64,000 nt of DNA from an uncultured Bacteroidales bacterium. Its GTDB lineage: Bacteria; Bacteroidota; Bacteroidia; Bacteroidales; UBA932. The position numbers and the translations under genes are program-made. Shown piece by piece: positions 1 through 8,952 of this stretch. The stretch spans positions 186,001-250,000 of the forward strand of contig CALUSC010000001.1 of NCBI GenBank assembly GCA_944323345.1. Reading direction: 5' to 3'. A model generated the notes under the pieces. That model worked only from the letters and a program-made list of their open reading frames with translations, did not search any database and was not told the DNA's origin. Each line of letters opens with the position of its first letter. The first letter of the stretch is position 1.

Positions 1-56
1 TGATGAAGACATGGACCTCTGACGGTCTGGTCCTTGAAACTATGGCTGAATGACAT
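1..56 (-). CDS. start of a further minus-strand gene, cut by window edge (tentative)
   Basis: An ATG on the minus strand at 54-56 overlaps the stop codon of the ComEC-like gene in a TGATG arrangement, and the frame stays open for 18 codons to the window edge. Such a one-base stop/start overlap is typical of translational coupling, and recurs elsewhere in this window. Nothing in the 18 residues identifies a family. It may be a chance open frame. Confidence 0.25.
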   Translation of the reverse strand, partial: MSFSHSFKDQTVRGPCLH

Positions 57-1177
57 CAGGGAAGGCTGCAGATTATTTCCAGACTCCGTATGACCGCCAT
101 GCAGCACAGGTCTATGCCTCCGGCAAGAAATCCCGGACACATTCCGAAGCTGTCCAGAAATACGGCAGCCAGAGCCACAGGCATCAGGGCCGAAGTAAGC
201 GGTACAGCTATCAGGTTGGTGATGATGAAATATACCGGGGCCGAGCCGAAAAGCACCCATGCGAGCGGCCCCGTGAAAGCCTGGCATGCTATCGACATGG
301 CGGCACTGTCCCATATTTTCTTCAGGACAGGTACGTTTGCCGGATAAATATCACGGAGTGTCGGGTAGAGGAAATAAATTCCGCACATGGCCAGGTATGA
401 GAGCTGGAAACTCGCGGATGTGACCACTTCCGGATTTATCGCGCACTGGACTGTCAGGGCGAAGCAAAGGATATTGACCGGACGCGCTTTTCTTCCGGAA
501 AGCACGGCGGTCTCCCTCAGGAGAATGAATAGAAACGCCCTGATTATGGACGGTGAAGAGCCTGTCATTACCGAATAGAACAGCGTGGACCCTGTGATTA
601 TGGCGAATCTCGTGATGTCTGCTTTTCCGGACTGTCCCAGTACCGACAGCATTTTCGTCAGTATCAGATAAATGATGGCGAGATGCATGCCTGAAAGAGC
701 CAGAATGTGCGAAGCCCCGCTGTTCCTGAATGCTGCCTTTACCGGCGGCGGTACGTCAGACTGGTCACCCGTAACCAATGCCTTGATCAGTGCATTGTGC
801 CCGTAATCTTCCAGAGGAAGGGAATCTATCCCCGTTTTCAGCCATTCAGCTGCCGGGGCTGTCGCCTTTCCGGCAATACCGACATTGCCATAGCTGCCGT
901 CATCTGCAGCTATGGCAATGAGCATGTGGTTGGACCAGCAGAAAATACCGCAGAAAAATATTGCGGAACAGGCGAGGATGTCTTTCAGCAGGGCCTTCCT
1001 TTTCAGGAGGCACAATATGGTAGCCGAGGCCATGGCCAGACCGGCCAGCATGGAGCCGGCCGCCGTAATGAATATCCTCGATGAATAAAAATTTTCCTGT
1101 CCGCAGACGAAAATGCCGGTAACGGTACCGGCGCAGAATGGCAATGCATACAGCACAGATTCTTTCCCCTCTACCAT
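56..1177 (-). CDS. ComEC/Rec2-family competence-type membrane protein, short form
   Basis: The 373-residue protein is almost wholly hydrophobic. Its core (about residues 130-370) matches the Competence domain of ComEC: the ALVTGD and SGASHILALSGMHLAI stretches are the family hallmark of the DNA-uptake channel in the inner membrane. The protein is short. The N-terminal soluble OB-like region (DUF4131) is reduced to a hydrophobic pair of segments plus about 50 residues, and the C-terminal metallo-beta-lactamase-like nuclease domain of classical ComEC is absent. The ATG at 1177 is the only good start. Role in DNA import is inferred from the family; natural competence in this organism is not shown. 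Confidence 0.8.
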   Translation of the reverse strand: MVEGKESVLYALPFCAGTVTGIFVCGQENFYSSRIFITAAGSMLAGLAMASATILCLLKRKALLKDILACSAIFFCGIFCWSNHMLIAIAADDGSYGNVGIAGKATAPAAEWLKTGIDSLPLEDYGHNALIKALVTGDQSDVPPPVKAAFRNSGASHILALSGMHLAIIYLILTKMLSVLGQSGKADITRFAIITGSTLFYSVMTGSSPSIIRAFLFILLRETAVLSGRKARPVNILCFALTVQCAINPEVVTSASFQLSYLAMCGIYFLYPTLRDIYPANVPVLKKIWDSAAMSIACQAFTGPLAWVLFGSAPVYFIITNLIAVPLTSALMPVALAAVFLDSFGMCPGFLAGGIDLCCMAVIRSLEIICSLP

Positions 1178-1257
1178 CTTTCAGAATAATTGTGACAAGT
1201 ATATCCAGAAATATCTTTTCTTCTTCTGAATTTTTGCTAAAGTACTCATTATTTTTA

Positions 1258-1265
1258 TAACTTTG
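1258..1265 (+). promoter_or_regulatory. -7 box for the ackA-ptb-buk operon
   Basis: TAACTTTG fits the Bacteroidota -7 consensus TAnnTTTG. A TTTG at 1233-1236 lies 21 bases upstream as a possible -33 element. The box is about 50 bases before the ackA ATG. Confidence 0.65.
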
Positions 1266-1314
1266 CATTGATATACGAAAAATCGCGTCAGATTAAAATT
1301 TATAATTTACTAAT

Positions 1315-2529
1315 ATGATTATCCTTGTATTGAATTGCGGAAGTTCGTCACTGAAGTACCAGCTTCTGGATATGAAAAGCGACGAAGTGTTCGATCTTAT
1401 GGCCAAGGGCCTCGTCGAAAGAATCGGAATGGATGCCGGATGCATAAAGCACCAGACGGCCGGAAAAGAGAAATATGTGAAGGAAATGCCTATTCCTGAT
1501 CATACGGTGGGCATAAAAGTCGTTCTGGACGCCCTTCTCGACAAGGAATACGGAGTCCTTTCCACTCTTGAAGATATCGAGGCGGTAGGTCACCGTGTCG
1601 TGCACGGAGGCGAAGAATTTTTCTGCAGCCAGCTGATCGGTGACAAAGTTCTGGCTGAAATAGAGAAATGTTCTGATCTCGCACCGCTGCATAATCCTGC
1701 CAATCTTTTGGGAATCAAGGCTGTATCTGAAGTTCTTCCTACTGTTCCCCAGGTGGCCGTGTTCGATACCGCTTTTCACCAGACCATGCCGTCCTATGCC
1801 TATATGTACGCTCTTCCGTATGAGTATTACGAGAAGTACCGTATCCGCAGGTACGGTTTCCACGGTACGAGCCACAAGTATGTTTCTGCCAAGGGTGCCA
1901 AATTCACAGGTCTCGACATAGAGAATTCGAAGATAATCACCTGCCATCTCGGAAACGGAAGTTCCATTACGGCTATCGCCAACGGCAAATCCATAGATAC
2001 GTCGATGGGCTTCACTCCGCTTGAAGGCATCATAATGGGAACACGGTGCGGCTGCATCGACCCTGAAATCGTGACCTATCTCCAGGAAAAGGAAAACCTT
2101 TCCGCAGAAGAGGTGAACAAGATACTCAACAAGAAGAGCGGATTCCTCGGTCTTTCATGCATATCTTCGGATGCGCGCGACCTGAACGATGCCGCCAATG
2201 CCGGTGACAAGAAGGCCAAACTTACCCTCAAGAAACTGGTATACGACATAACCAAATATATCGGAGCCTACGCTGCCGTGATGAACGGTGTGGATCTCAT
2301 CGTCTTTACAGGCGGAATAGGGGAGAACAACAGCCGTCTGCGCCGCAGGGTATGCGAGAACCTTTCATATCTCGGACTAAAGTTCGATTATGAGGCAAAT
2401 GTAGCTACAGGCAAGGATACTCTCATATCCCTTCCCGATTCGAAGGTAAAGGTCGCTGTCATCACCACCAACGAGGAACTGGTGATAGCACAGGATACCA
2501 TGCATATCGTCAATGAAAATAACCAGTAA
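1315..2529 (+). CDS. ackA: acetate kinase
   Basis: The 404-residue protein interconverts acetyl phosphate + ADP and acetate + ATP in the cytoplasm, the last ATP-yielding step of acetate fermentation. It has the ASKHA-fold signatures of acetate kinases: VLNCGSSSLKYQL at the N terminus, GHRVVHGG, FHGTSHKYV, HLGNGSS, and FTGGIGEN near the C terminus. Length is normal for the family. It is the first gene of an operon with ptb (14 bases downstream) and buk. No pta gene is present in the window, so Ptb might supply its acyl phosphate; that is inference. Confidence 0.96.
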   Translation: MIILVLNCGSSSLKYQLLDMKSDEVFDLMAKGLVERIGMDAGCIKHQTAGKEKYVKEMPIPDHTVGIKVVLDALLDKEYGVLSTLEDIEAVGHRVVHGGEEFFCSQLIGDKVLAEIEKCSDLAPLHNPANLLGIKAVSEVLPTVPQVAVFDTAFHQTMPSYAYMYALPYEYYEKYRIRRYGFHGTSHKYVSAKGAKFTGLDIENSKIITCHLGNGSSITAIANGKSIDTSMGFTPLEGIIMGTRCGCIDPEIVTYLQEKENLSAEEVNKILNKKSGFLGLSCISSDARDLNDAANAGDKKAKLTLKKLVYDITKYIGAYAAVMNGVDLIVFTGGIGENNSRLRRRVCENLSYLGLKFDYEANVATGKDTLISLPDSKVKVAVITTNEELVIAQDTMHIVNENNQ

Positions 2530-2543
2530 AACCACAGATAAAG

Positions 2544-3452
2544 ATGTTTACCAAATTTGAAGATATCTTTGCCGAACTTGCAGGCAGAGGTGCGAAAAAG
2601 AGAATGATTGCCGCCTGGGGCGTCGACGGCCATACCATTGCGGCTGCAGCAAAGGCTGTCGATCTCGGAATGATAGAGGCTACTCTCGTCGGTGATGAAA
2701 CCCTGATCAGGGAGCAGTGCGAAAAGGATAATATAGACATGGGCAAATTCACGGTCGTACACAATCCGTCCGAGCTTCCGGCTGTGGCTCAGGCCGTGTA
2801 CATGGTACGTGAAGGACAGGGAGATATCCTGATGAAAGGCCTTTGCAGTACCGACAAGTTCATGCGTGCCATCCTGAACAAGGAGACAGGGCTTCTTCCT
2901 CCGAAGGCTGTCCTGAGCCATGTATCGGTTATAGAGAATCCGAACTACCACAAGCTCATCATCCTGGGAGACATGGCCGTGATCCCTCTTCCTGACCTCA
3001 GCCAGAAAAAAGCCATACTTACATATCTGGTGAATACCGCCCATTCCATGGGTATCGCCTGCCCGAAGGTGGCCATCATAGCAGCTACCGAGCAGATGCT
3101 GGAGAAGATGCCGGCCTGTGTGGAGGCTGCCGTCCTGGCCAAGAAAGTGGACAGGGGTGAAATCAAGGGCTGCGTGGCTGACGGACCTCTCGCCCTCGAT
3201 GTGGCCATCGACAAGGAATCAGTGGAGATCAAGCATCTGGTAAGCCCGGTAGCTGGAGACGCAGACTGCCTTCTCTTCCCGAATATCGAGTCAGCCAACG
3301 TATTCTACAAGACTAATTCAAAGCTTGCTGCAGGCGTGCATCAGGCCGGAATGGTAGTAGGCGCCAAAGTGCCTTGCGTCCTTTCGAGCCGTGCCGACAG
3401 CATCGATACCAAGCTTAATTCCATAGCTATTGCCGCTATGGCAGCTAAATAA
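2544..3452 (+). CDS. ptb: phosphate butyryltransferase (phosphate acyltransferase)
   Basis: This 302-residue enzyme transfers the acyl group of butyryl-CoA (or a related acyl-CoA) to phosphate, releasing CoA. It has the length and layout of the Ptb branch of the phosphate acetyl/butyryltransferase family, with DILMKGLCSTDKFMRAIL, a conserved GPLALDVAID segment and a C-terminal ESANVFYKT substrate-site region. It lies 14 bases after ackA and 9 bases before buk. The adjacency to buk supports a butyrate or branched-chain acid route over pure acetate metabolism, but the actual acyl specificity cannot be read from sequence. Confidence 0.92.
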   Translation: MFTKFEDIFAELAGRGAKKRMIAAWGVDGHTIAAAAKAVDLGMIEATLVGDETLIREQCEKDNIDMGKFTVVHNPSELPAVAQAVYMVREGQGDILMKGLCSTDKFMRAILNKETGLLPPKAVLSHVSVIENPNYHKLIILGDMAVIPLPDLSQKKAILTYLVNTAHSMGIACPKVAIIAATEQMLEKMPACVEAAVLAKKVDRGEIKGCVADGPLALDVAIDKESVEIKHLVSPVAGDADCLLFPNIESANVFYKTNSKLAAGVHQAGMVVGAKVPCVLSSRADSIDTKLNSIAIAAMAAK

Positions 3453-3461
3453 GACTTTCTT

Positions 3462-4568
3462 ATGTCCGGCAGGATTTTGGCGCTCAACACCGGATCTACC
3501 ACGACTAAGATAGCTTATTATGATTCAGGCAGGAAGATATTCGAGGAGAATATCTTCCACAGTCTGGACAAATTGGCAAGATATCACTCTGTAATGGATC
3601 AGGGCCATATGAGACTCGTTACCATTACAGAGTTTCTTTTGTCGAAGAATATCCGGCTTGTAGACATAGATCTGGTCATGGCCAGGTCGGGACTCGTGTC
3701 ACCGATGGAGACAGGAGTCTATGAAATAAACGAAACTCTGGAAAACGCTCTCAGGTTCTGCGATAACGGCGTACATGCATGCAACCTGTGCGGCCTTCTG
3801 GCCTGCGACATCGCAGTGCTTGTGAACGATGCCAGGAAAGAGGCAGGGATCACTGAAGTGTGCAGGGCATACATGGCCGATCCTCCCATGGCAGACGAGA
3901 TGCTTCCCGAAACCAAGATCGGAGGAATCCCTGAGTTTCCGAGGAGGGCATTGTGCCATGCCCTGAATTCCAGGGCAGTTGTGAGGCATTACGCCCAGTC
4001 GAAAAACATTGCGCCGCGCAGCGTTACGGCCATAGTGGCCCATATCGGCGGCGGTACGTCGGTCACACTCCACAGGGACGGCAGGATCATAGATACCAAT
4101 GACGCTCTCGGCGGTGACGGTCCTATCAGTGCGGAAAGGGCCGGTACCGTTCCTGCGTTCCCGCTCATCGAGATGTGCTTCAGCGGTAAGTATACGAAGG
4201 ATGAAATAAAGAAAAAGCTCGTCGGCAAGGGCGGGGCGGTGGCGTATTTCGGTACGAACGATTTCAGGTCGGTGGTAGCGATGGCCGATGAAGGGGATGA
4301 CCGTGCCAGAGTATTCATTGAAGGCTTCTGCCTCAGTATTGCCAAATACATTGCAGCGCTCGCTGCAGTCGTATCCGGGCATGTGGATGTCATAATATTG
4401 ACCGGAGGCATTGCTTACAACGACGCTCTGATGGAAAAGATATCGTCAAGAGTATCTTTCATAGCTCCTGTTGAGGTTTATCCGGGAGGAAACGAGATGG
4501 ATTCTCTGGCCGAGAACGGGTATGCGGTACTTTCCGGAGAGACGGAAATCAAACATTATTACCGCTGA
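3462..4568 (+). CDS. buk: butyrate kinase
   Basis: This is a 368-residue ASKHA kinase that makes ATP from butyryl phosphate. It starts with ALNTGSTTTKIAYY, keeps VMARSGLVSPMETGVYEIN and AHIGGGTSVTLHRDGR, and ends with LTGGIAYN, all diagnostic of butyrate rather than acetate kinases. It follows ptb by 9 bases, giving the classical ptb-buk pair. Its last 20 bases overlap the end of the convergent serine hydrolase gene, and I see no terminator between the two. Confidence 0.95.
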   Translation: MSGRILALNTGSTTTKIAYYDSGRKIFEENIFHSLDKLARYHSVMDQGHMRLVTITEFLLSKNIRLVDIDLVMARSGLVSPMETGVYEINETLENALRFCDNGVHACNLCGLLACDIAVLVNDARKEAGITEVCRAYMADPPMADEMLPETKIGGIPEFPRRALCHALNSRAVVRHYAQSKNIAPRSVTAIVAHIGGGTSVTLHRDGRIIDTNDALGGDGPISAERAGTVPAFPLIEMCFSGKYTKDEIKKKLVGKGGAVAYFGTNDFRSVVAMADEGDDRARVFIEGFCLSIAKYIAALAAVVSGHVDVIILTGGIAYNDALMEKISSRVSFIAPVEVYPGGNEMDSLAENGYAVLSGETEIKHYYR

Positions 4569-5856
4569 ACAGATTTCTGGCAGGGAGCTCGTCTCCATAG
4601 AGTTCCCTGCATTTTCTGAACAGGCCCTCTGTATACCTGGAGAAGCCGGGACCTTTCCATGTGCTTGTGTTTGTGATTATTATCCAGCATTCTCCGTCAG
4701 GGAAATATTTCACCAGGGCGCTTGTGCCTCCGAGTGTGCCTGTGCGTGTCCATTCTCCTGTCGGTTTGGTGTCGTTCCATCCCAGAGAATAAGTCGCCGG
4801 ATCGAAATATTCTGTCATGGCGGCTACGCTTTCGGGTGAGATGATATCCTTTATTTCAGGCTTGCCGTCTATGGACGCCACGAATCTGCACAGTTCTGCC
4901 GGAGAGCCGCACCATGCGCCTGCTCCGGACAATGCATGTATGTCATTTGCACCGTAACATCTTTCCACCATCCTGCCGCTGAGATTATATTCCTCCACCG
5001 GTTCAGACCCGGAATGCATGTAGTACCTGACTTCGTTCGGGTATTTGTCCTCGTAGTAGTTTTCCGCCAGATGCATGTCATAGCACCCCGCCGGGTGCAG
5101 GACATTTTCCTTTATGAATGTCTCGTAATCCGTTCCGCTGACTTTCTCAATTATCATGGACAGGAGCAGATATCCGAAGTTGGAATAGCTCTGCCATGTT
5201 CCGGGACGGTAACCGAGCGGCCTGCTCAGAACGCATTTTACCAGGGTCCTGTGATCCGGGGCATCGTCCAGCCTGAATTGCCTTATTATGTCGCGCGTGG
5301 AGAACATGGGGTCCCCGCGGCTGCATGTGAATCCCGCCTTGTGCCTCAGCAGTTGCTCGACTGTTATGCCGAATTTCGCCTTTTCGCGTATGGCGGCGGT
5401 GAACAGCGAGTCGTCGAGTATGCCGCGCGGACCGAATACTGTATCCCGGAGAGACAGTTTCCCCTGTTCCTGAAGGAGCATGATGCCGGTAGCGGTAATC
5501 AGTTTCGATACCGAAGCCATTCTGAGGATATTCCCGGGCTCCATCATTTCCCCTTTTTCCTCGTCCGCATAGCCGTAGCCTTTGGCATAAAGCAGGGAGT
5601 CATTCCTCATGACGGCGATGGAAGCTCCTTTGATTTCCCACCTTTTCAGGAATTTTTCTATGGTATTGTCCATGCCTTCAAGGCCTGGGATGGATGACAT
5701 CTCGTTGGTAAGACTGTCATTCAGACTGATAATCTTCGGCCTGGCTGGTTCGTGCCTTTCCCTGTCTCTGGAAGAAGATGACAGAGGGAGCATTATCGCA
5801 GCCAGAAGTATGGTCAGAATGACCGGTGAGAGTATTATCAGCCTTTTTCTGCTCAT
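4549..5856 (-). CDS. serine hydrolase of the class C beta-lactamase/PBP4*-like family
   Basis: The 435-residue protein begins with a basic, hydrophobic signal-anchor (about residues 3-25), so it should act in the periplasm. It has the catalytic SxxK motif as SVSK (Ser115-Lys118), a YSN motif at 224-226 (the Y-x-N element), and an RTGTLGG stretch in the place of the KTG/HTG box. Such proteins may be peptidases or esterases acting on peptidoglycan or D-amino acid peptides; beta-lactam resistance should not be assumed. Its ATG overlaps the stop of the upstream kinase by 4 bases, so the two are likely coupled. Confidence 0.85.
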   Translation of the reverse strand: MSRKRLIILSPVILTILLAAIMLPLSSSSRDRERHEPARPKIISLNDSLTNEMSSIPGLEGMDNTIEKFLKRWEIKGASIAVMRNDSLLYAKGYGYADEEKGEMMEPGNILRMASVSKLITATGIMLLQEQGKLSLRDTVFGPRGILDDSLFTAAIREKAKFGITVEQLLRHKAGFTCSRGDPMFSTRDIIRQFRLDDAPDHRTLVKCVLSRPLGYRPGTWQSYSNFGYLLLSMIIEKVSGTDYETFIKENVLHPAGCYDMHLAENYYEDKYPNEVRYYMHSGSEPVEEYNLSGRMVERCYGANDIHALSGAGAWCGSPAELCRFVASIDGKPEIKDIISPESVAAMTEYFDPATYSLGWNDTKPTGEWTRTGTLGGTSALVKYFPDGECWIIITNTSTWKGPGFSRYTEGLFRKCRELYGDELPARNLFSGNNV

Positions 5857-6479
5857 TTCCCCTCCTTGCCGAGAATACCTGCCCTCGTGGCGAAATCTAT
5901 AATATAGTCGGCCGTGCCCTCAATGCCGAGAATCGACGAGTCTATGCACAGGTCGTAGTTCGATGCCACGCCCCAGTTGCCGAATGTATAGTAATTGTAA
6001 TACGTCTCTCTTTTCCTGTCGGTCTTTTCCATCAGTTCTACGGCTTTGTCCCTGTCCAGCCCCATCCGTTCCATGATTCTCGCGATGCGGTTCTCCTGCG
6101 GAGCAGTTATGAAAACGTCGACGGTGCAGCCGAGATCCCTCAGGATGTAGTCCGCACAGCGTCCTACAATGACGGCGGATTCTTTTTCGGCGATCTCCCT
6201 GATGACTGAACTCTGTATCTGGAAAAGATTCTCGCCGTTCAGGAAATTCTTCGGAGCGCCGAAAGTCTGGGTGGCGAAAAACGACGAAACGGGAAAGAGA
6301 TTCCGTTTCTCGTCCTTTTTCTTGAATACATCCGGGCTGAAGCCGCTCGATTCTGCGGCTTTGGTGATAAGGTCATTGTCGTAGACATGGATACCGAGCT
6401 TCTTTCCCAGCTCTATTGCGACCTGCTTGCCGCCGCTGCCGAACTGACGGCCGAGATTTATGATGATTTTATCTTTCAT
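5853..6479 (-). CDS. cytidylate kinase-like family protein
   Basis: The protein of 208 residues has a nucleotide-binding GRQFGSGGKQVA loop and an AESSGFSPDVF-like lid region, matching the cytidylate kinase-like family (Cytidylate_kin2) rather than canonical Cmk. It probably transfers phosphate to a nucleotide or related substrate in the cytoplasm, but the true substrate is unknown. I chose the ATG at 6479, 4 bases after the MATE stop, because the protein then opens directly with the first beta strand; an upstream ATG at 6515 would add 12 residues overlapping the MATE gene. Confidence 0.8.
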   Translation of the reverse strand: MKDKIIINLGRQFGSGGKQVAIELGKKLGIHVYDNDLITKAAESSGFSPDVFKKKDEKRNLFPVSSFFATQTFGAPKNFLNGENLFQIQSSVIREIAEKESAVIVGRCADYILRDLGCTVDVFITAPQENRIARIMERMGLDRDKAVELMEKTDRKRETYYNYYTFGNWGVASNYDLCIDSSILGIEGTADYIIDFATRAGILGKEGK

Positions 6480-6483
6480 AGTA

Positions 6484-7872
6484 TTATAGTTTACTGCCGA
6501 GGATGGACGGGTCATCTCCGTCCTGGAGTCTGTTGAGTTTCTTCATGAGACCGAGAGACATTATGAATGTCAGGAGGAATGCAAGGAAGTCGGATAAAGG
6601 GAACGACAGCCATATCCCTTTTGCATCCAGGAAAAGAGGCATCGCGTACAGAAGGGGCAGCAGGAACAGCAGCTGTCTGGACATGGACAGGATGATGGAC
6701 TTGTTTATCATGCCGAGGCACTGGAAAAGATTTGATGTCACCATCTGGAATCCTACCAGAGGCAGCATGAGGTTTATCAGGACGAGCCCTTTCGCAGCCA
6801 GTTCTATAAGTTCAGGATCGGATGTGAACACCGATACGGCTGCGTGAGGGAAAGCTATGGACACCGCAAATCCTATCATTGCCACGAAAGTGGCATATTT
6901 TACAGTCTTCTTGTATACTTCCTTTACTCTGGAATATTTCCTGGCCCCGTAGTTATATCCTGCAATAGGCTGCATTCCCTGGTTGAGACCCATGTTTATC
7001 ATGATGAAGAGGAACGATATCCTGTTCACGATGCCGTAAGCCCCGATCGCCAGGTCGCCGCTATAGTTCTTGAGCTGCTGGTTGATGAAAAGCGTCACAA
7101 GGCATGCTGCCGAGTTCATCAGGAACGGTGCAAGTCCGATGGACAGAGAGTCCTTGGCTATCCTGACATCCATCTTGAATATTCCTTTGCGGAAGTGCAG
7201 CAGTCTGCCCTGGTTGCTGAAATATCTCAGTATGATGAAAAGTGCCGCCAGCTGTGCAATGACCGTGGCCAGGGCGGCTCCTCTGATGCCCATGCCGAGT
7301 GCGAATATGAATATCGGAGCGAGTATCAGGTTGAGCACCACCGTAAGTATGGTCAGATTCATGGCCATCCTCGGATTCCCGGATGCACGGAGAAGGTTGT
7401 TCAGACCCAGGTACAGGTGCGTCACGACATTTCCGAGCAGGATTACCTGCATATATTCGCGGGCATAGACTATGGTATTTTCGCTGGCTCCGAAGAAATA
7501 CAGTATCGGGTCGAGAAAAGCCAGGGATACGCTCATGAATACCAGACCTATGATAATGTTCAGCACTACGACATTACCGAGCACCTTGTTCGCCACTTCA
7601 TAGTTTTTCTGGCCGAGCAGTACCGACATTATGGTGCTCGCACCTACTCCTACCAGAGTTCCGAATGCTGCGGAAAGGTTCATGAGCGGAAATGTGACAG
7701 CAAGTCCGGAAATGGCCAGGGGGCCGACTCCGTGGCCGATGAAGATGCTGTCTATCATGTTGTACAGAGAAGATGCGGTCATGGCGATTATGGCCGGGCC
7801 GGCGTACTTCATGATAAGCTTGCCGATCTTCTCCGTGCCGAGTTCCAATGGAATTGCCTGGTTTCCTGCCAT
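6484..7872 (-). CDS. MATE-family multidrug/cation antiporter
   Basis: The 462-residue inner-membrane protein has about 12 hydrophobic segments and the internal twofold pattern of MATE exporters, beginning with GTEKIGKLIMKYAGPAI and with VNRISFLFIMINMGLNQG in the second half. These proteins expel drugs or metabolites in exchange for Na+ or H+. The ATG shares one base with the stop of the upstream FKBP gene (TAATG), so translation is probably coupled. The substrate is not predictable. Confidence 0.92.
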   Translation of the reverse strand: MAGNQAIPLELGTEKIGKLIMKYAGPAIIAMTASSLYNMIDSIFIGHGVGPLAISGLAVTFPLMNLSAAFGTLVGVGASTIMSVLLGQKNYEVANKVLGNVVVLNIIIGLVFMSVSLAFLDPILYFFGASENTIVYAREYMQVILLGNVVTHLYLGLNNLLRASGNPRMAMNLTILTVVLNLILAPIFIFALGMGIRGAALATVIAQLAALFIILRYFSNQGRLLHFRKGIFKMDVRIAKDSLSIGLAPFLMNSAACLVTLFINQQLKNYSGDLAIGAYGIVNRISFLFIMINMGLNQGMQPIAGYNYGARKYSRVKEVYKKTVKYATFVAMIGFAVSIAFPHAAVSVFTSDPELIELAAKGLVLINLMLPLVGFQMVTSNLFQCLGMINKSIILSMSRQLLFLLPLLYAMPLFLDAKGIWLSFPLSDFLAFLLTFIMSLGLMKKLNRLQDGDDPSILGSKL

Positions 7873-8885
7873 TATTCTTCCTCCCCGTCAGGATTTTCCA
7901 CAATTTCGATTTCGAATACCAGCGGTGCGTATTCAGGTATCAGCGATCCGCTGCCGGAAGTGCGGTAGCCGTATTCGGAGTAGAACATGCCTATGCCTTT
8001 TTCCATAGGCTTCATCTCCCATAACGTTTTGGCGAAGCCGGTGATTATGTCGCTGTCGTCCAGCTTCACTTCCGTCGAATCGGCGGACATGGTGACTTCT
8101 ACCGGAGCATAAGTCTTGGAGGATGAGTAAATGTTGTTGTCCTTCGCTATCCTTTCATCGGTAGTGTCGAATACCTGGCCGTTCAGGAGTTTCCCCGTAT
8201 AATTAATATAAATGGTGGTGTCGGTGTGAAGCGTTTCGTCCGAGACCGGCGCCGAAAGCTGCTTGTAATAGAATCCGTAGAACAGCGAATCCACGCCATC
8301 CAGATATTTGGCGGAGTACCGTTCCATCGTGTCTATCTGCCATTGGATAATGTCATCGGTGACTTCGATGACTTTTACCGAATATATCTGCGGACTGTTG
8401 TCCTTGACTTTCGACAGATATTCTTCTTCGGAATCATATCTGTTGTAGGTCTGGAGCCATCCTGGAATCACGGCTTCCCTGCTGCTTCCTTCCGTCATTC
8501 CGATGATCATGTCTTCGATACCCTTGTTCAGGGAATTTTCGTGTACTGACCAGACTCTCGGTCCGTAATAGTATGACTTGTCATATTCTCCGAGCTGCTT
8601 GGCTACAGTGGAATCCGATGTGGATGATATGTTTCCGTCCAGATCACGTATGGTATATGTCACTCTGGCGTAGCATGGAAGTTCTACGGCCTTGCCGCTG
8701 CCGGCAGGCTCGTCGTCGAGGATGTATATGCCCATCCCGGCCTTTCCGGCATCAGGATGATGGGTGTGTATCCACGCTTCGAGGTATGCTTTCTCATTTT
8801 CATTGGCCTGGGTCTCCTCTTTTACGGCACAGCTCACGAGGGTTCCGGCTGTAAGTAATGCTAATGCATAAAGTCTTGATTTCAT
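7872..8885 (-). CDS. FKBP-type peptidyl-prolyl isomerase lipoprotein, two-domain
   Basis: The 337-residue protein starts with a lipoprotein signal peptide ending in LVSC (Cys19), so it should be anchored in a membrane and exposed to the periplasm. Two FKBP-like regions can be seen. The first (about 65-175) is degenerate. The second (about 220-330) carries INYTGKLLNGQVFDTT and ends in a PLVFEIEIVE strand as in active FKBPs. Proteins of this kind help fold exported proteins and resemble GldI-type lipoproteins of the phylum. It is first in a minus-strand run with the MATE exporter, the kinase-like gene and the serine hydrolase. Confidence 0.85.
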   Translation of the reverse strand: MKSRLYALALLTAGTLVSCAVKEETQANENEKAYLEAWIHTHHPDAGKAGMGIYILDDEPAGSGKAVELPCYARVTYTIRDLDGNISSTSDSTVAKQLGEYDKSYYYGPRVWSVHENSLNKGIEDMIIGMTEGSSREAVIPGWLQTYNRYDSEEEYLSKVKDNSPQIYSVKVIEVTDDIIQWQIDTMERYSAKYLDGVDSLFYGFYYKQLSAPVSDETLHTDTTIYINYTGKLLNGQVFDTTDERIAKDNNIYSSSKTYAPVEVTMSADSTEVKLDDSDIITGFAKTLWEMKPMEKGIGMFYSEYGYRTSGSGSLIPEYAPLVFEIEIVENPDGEEE

Positions 8886-8904
8886 CTTCTAAAATTTTGT
8901 CGTG

Positions 8905-8912
8905 CAAAAATA
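8905..8912 (-). promoter_or_regulatory. -7 box for the FKBP-MATE-kinase-hydrolase operon
   Basis: The minus strand reads TATTTTTG, a fit to TAnnTTTG, about 20 bases before the FKBP ATG. It lies in the 67-base gap after the next FKBP gene, so the group can be transcribed separately. Confidence 0.65.
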
Positions 8913-8952
8913 CAGATAAATTTGTCAGCGGGTACATCGGTCCCGGCTGGAT

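Noticed and set aside
4549..5856. true beta-lactamase resistance gene
   Set aside because: The SVSK and YSN motifs are those of the wider serine hydrolase family and the third box is RTG; the length and N-terminal anchor suggest a housekeeping enzyme.
6844..7968. 374-codon plus-strand frame opposite the MATE gene
   Set aside because: It is rich in His, Tyr, Glu and Arg as expected from the complement of a membrane protein gene; no domain recognised.
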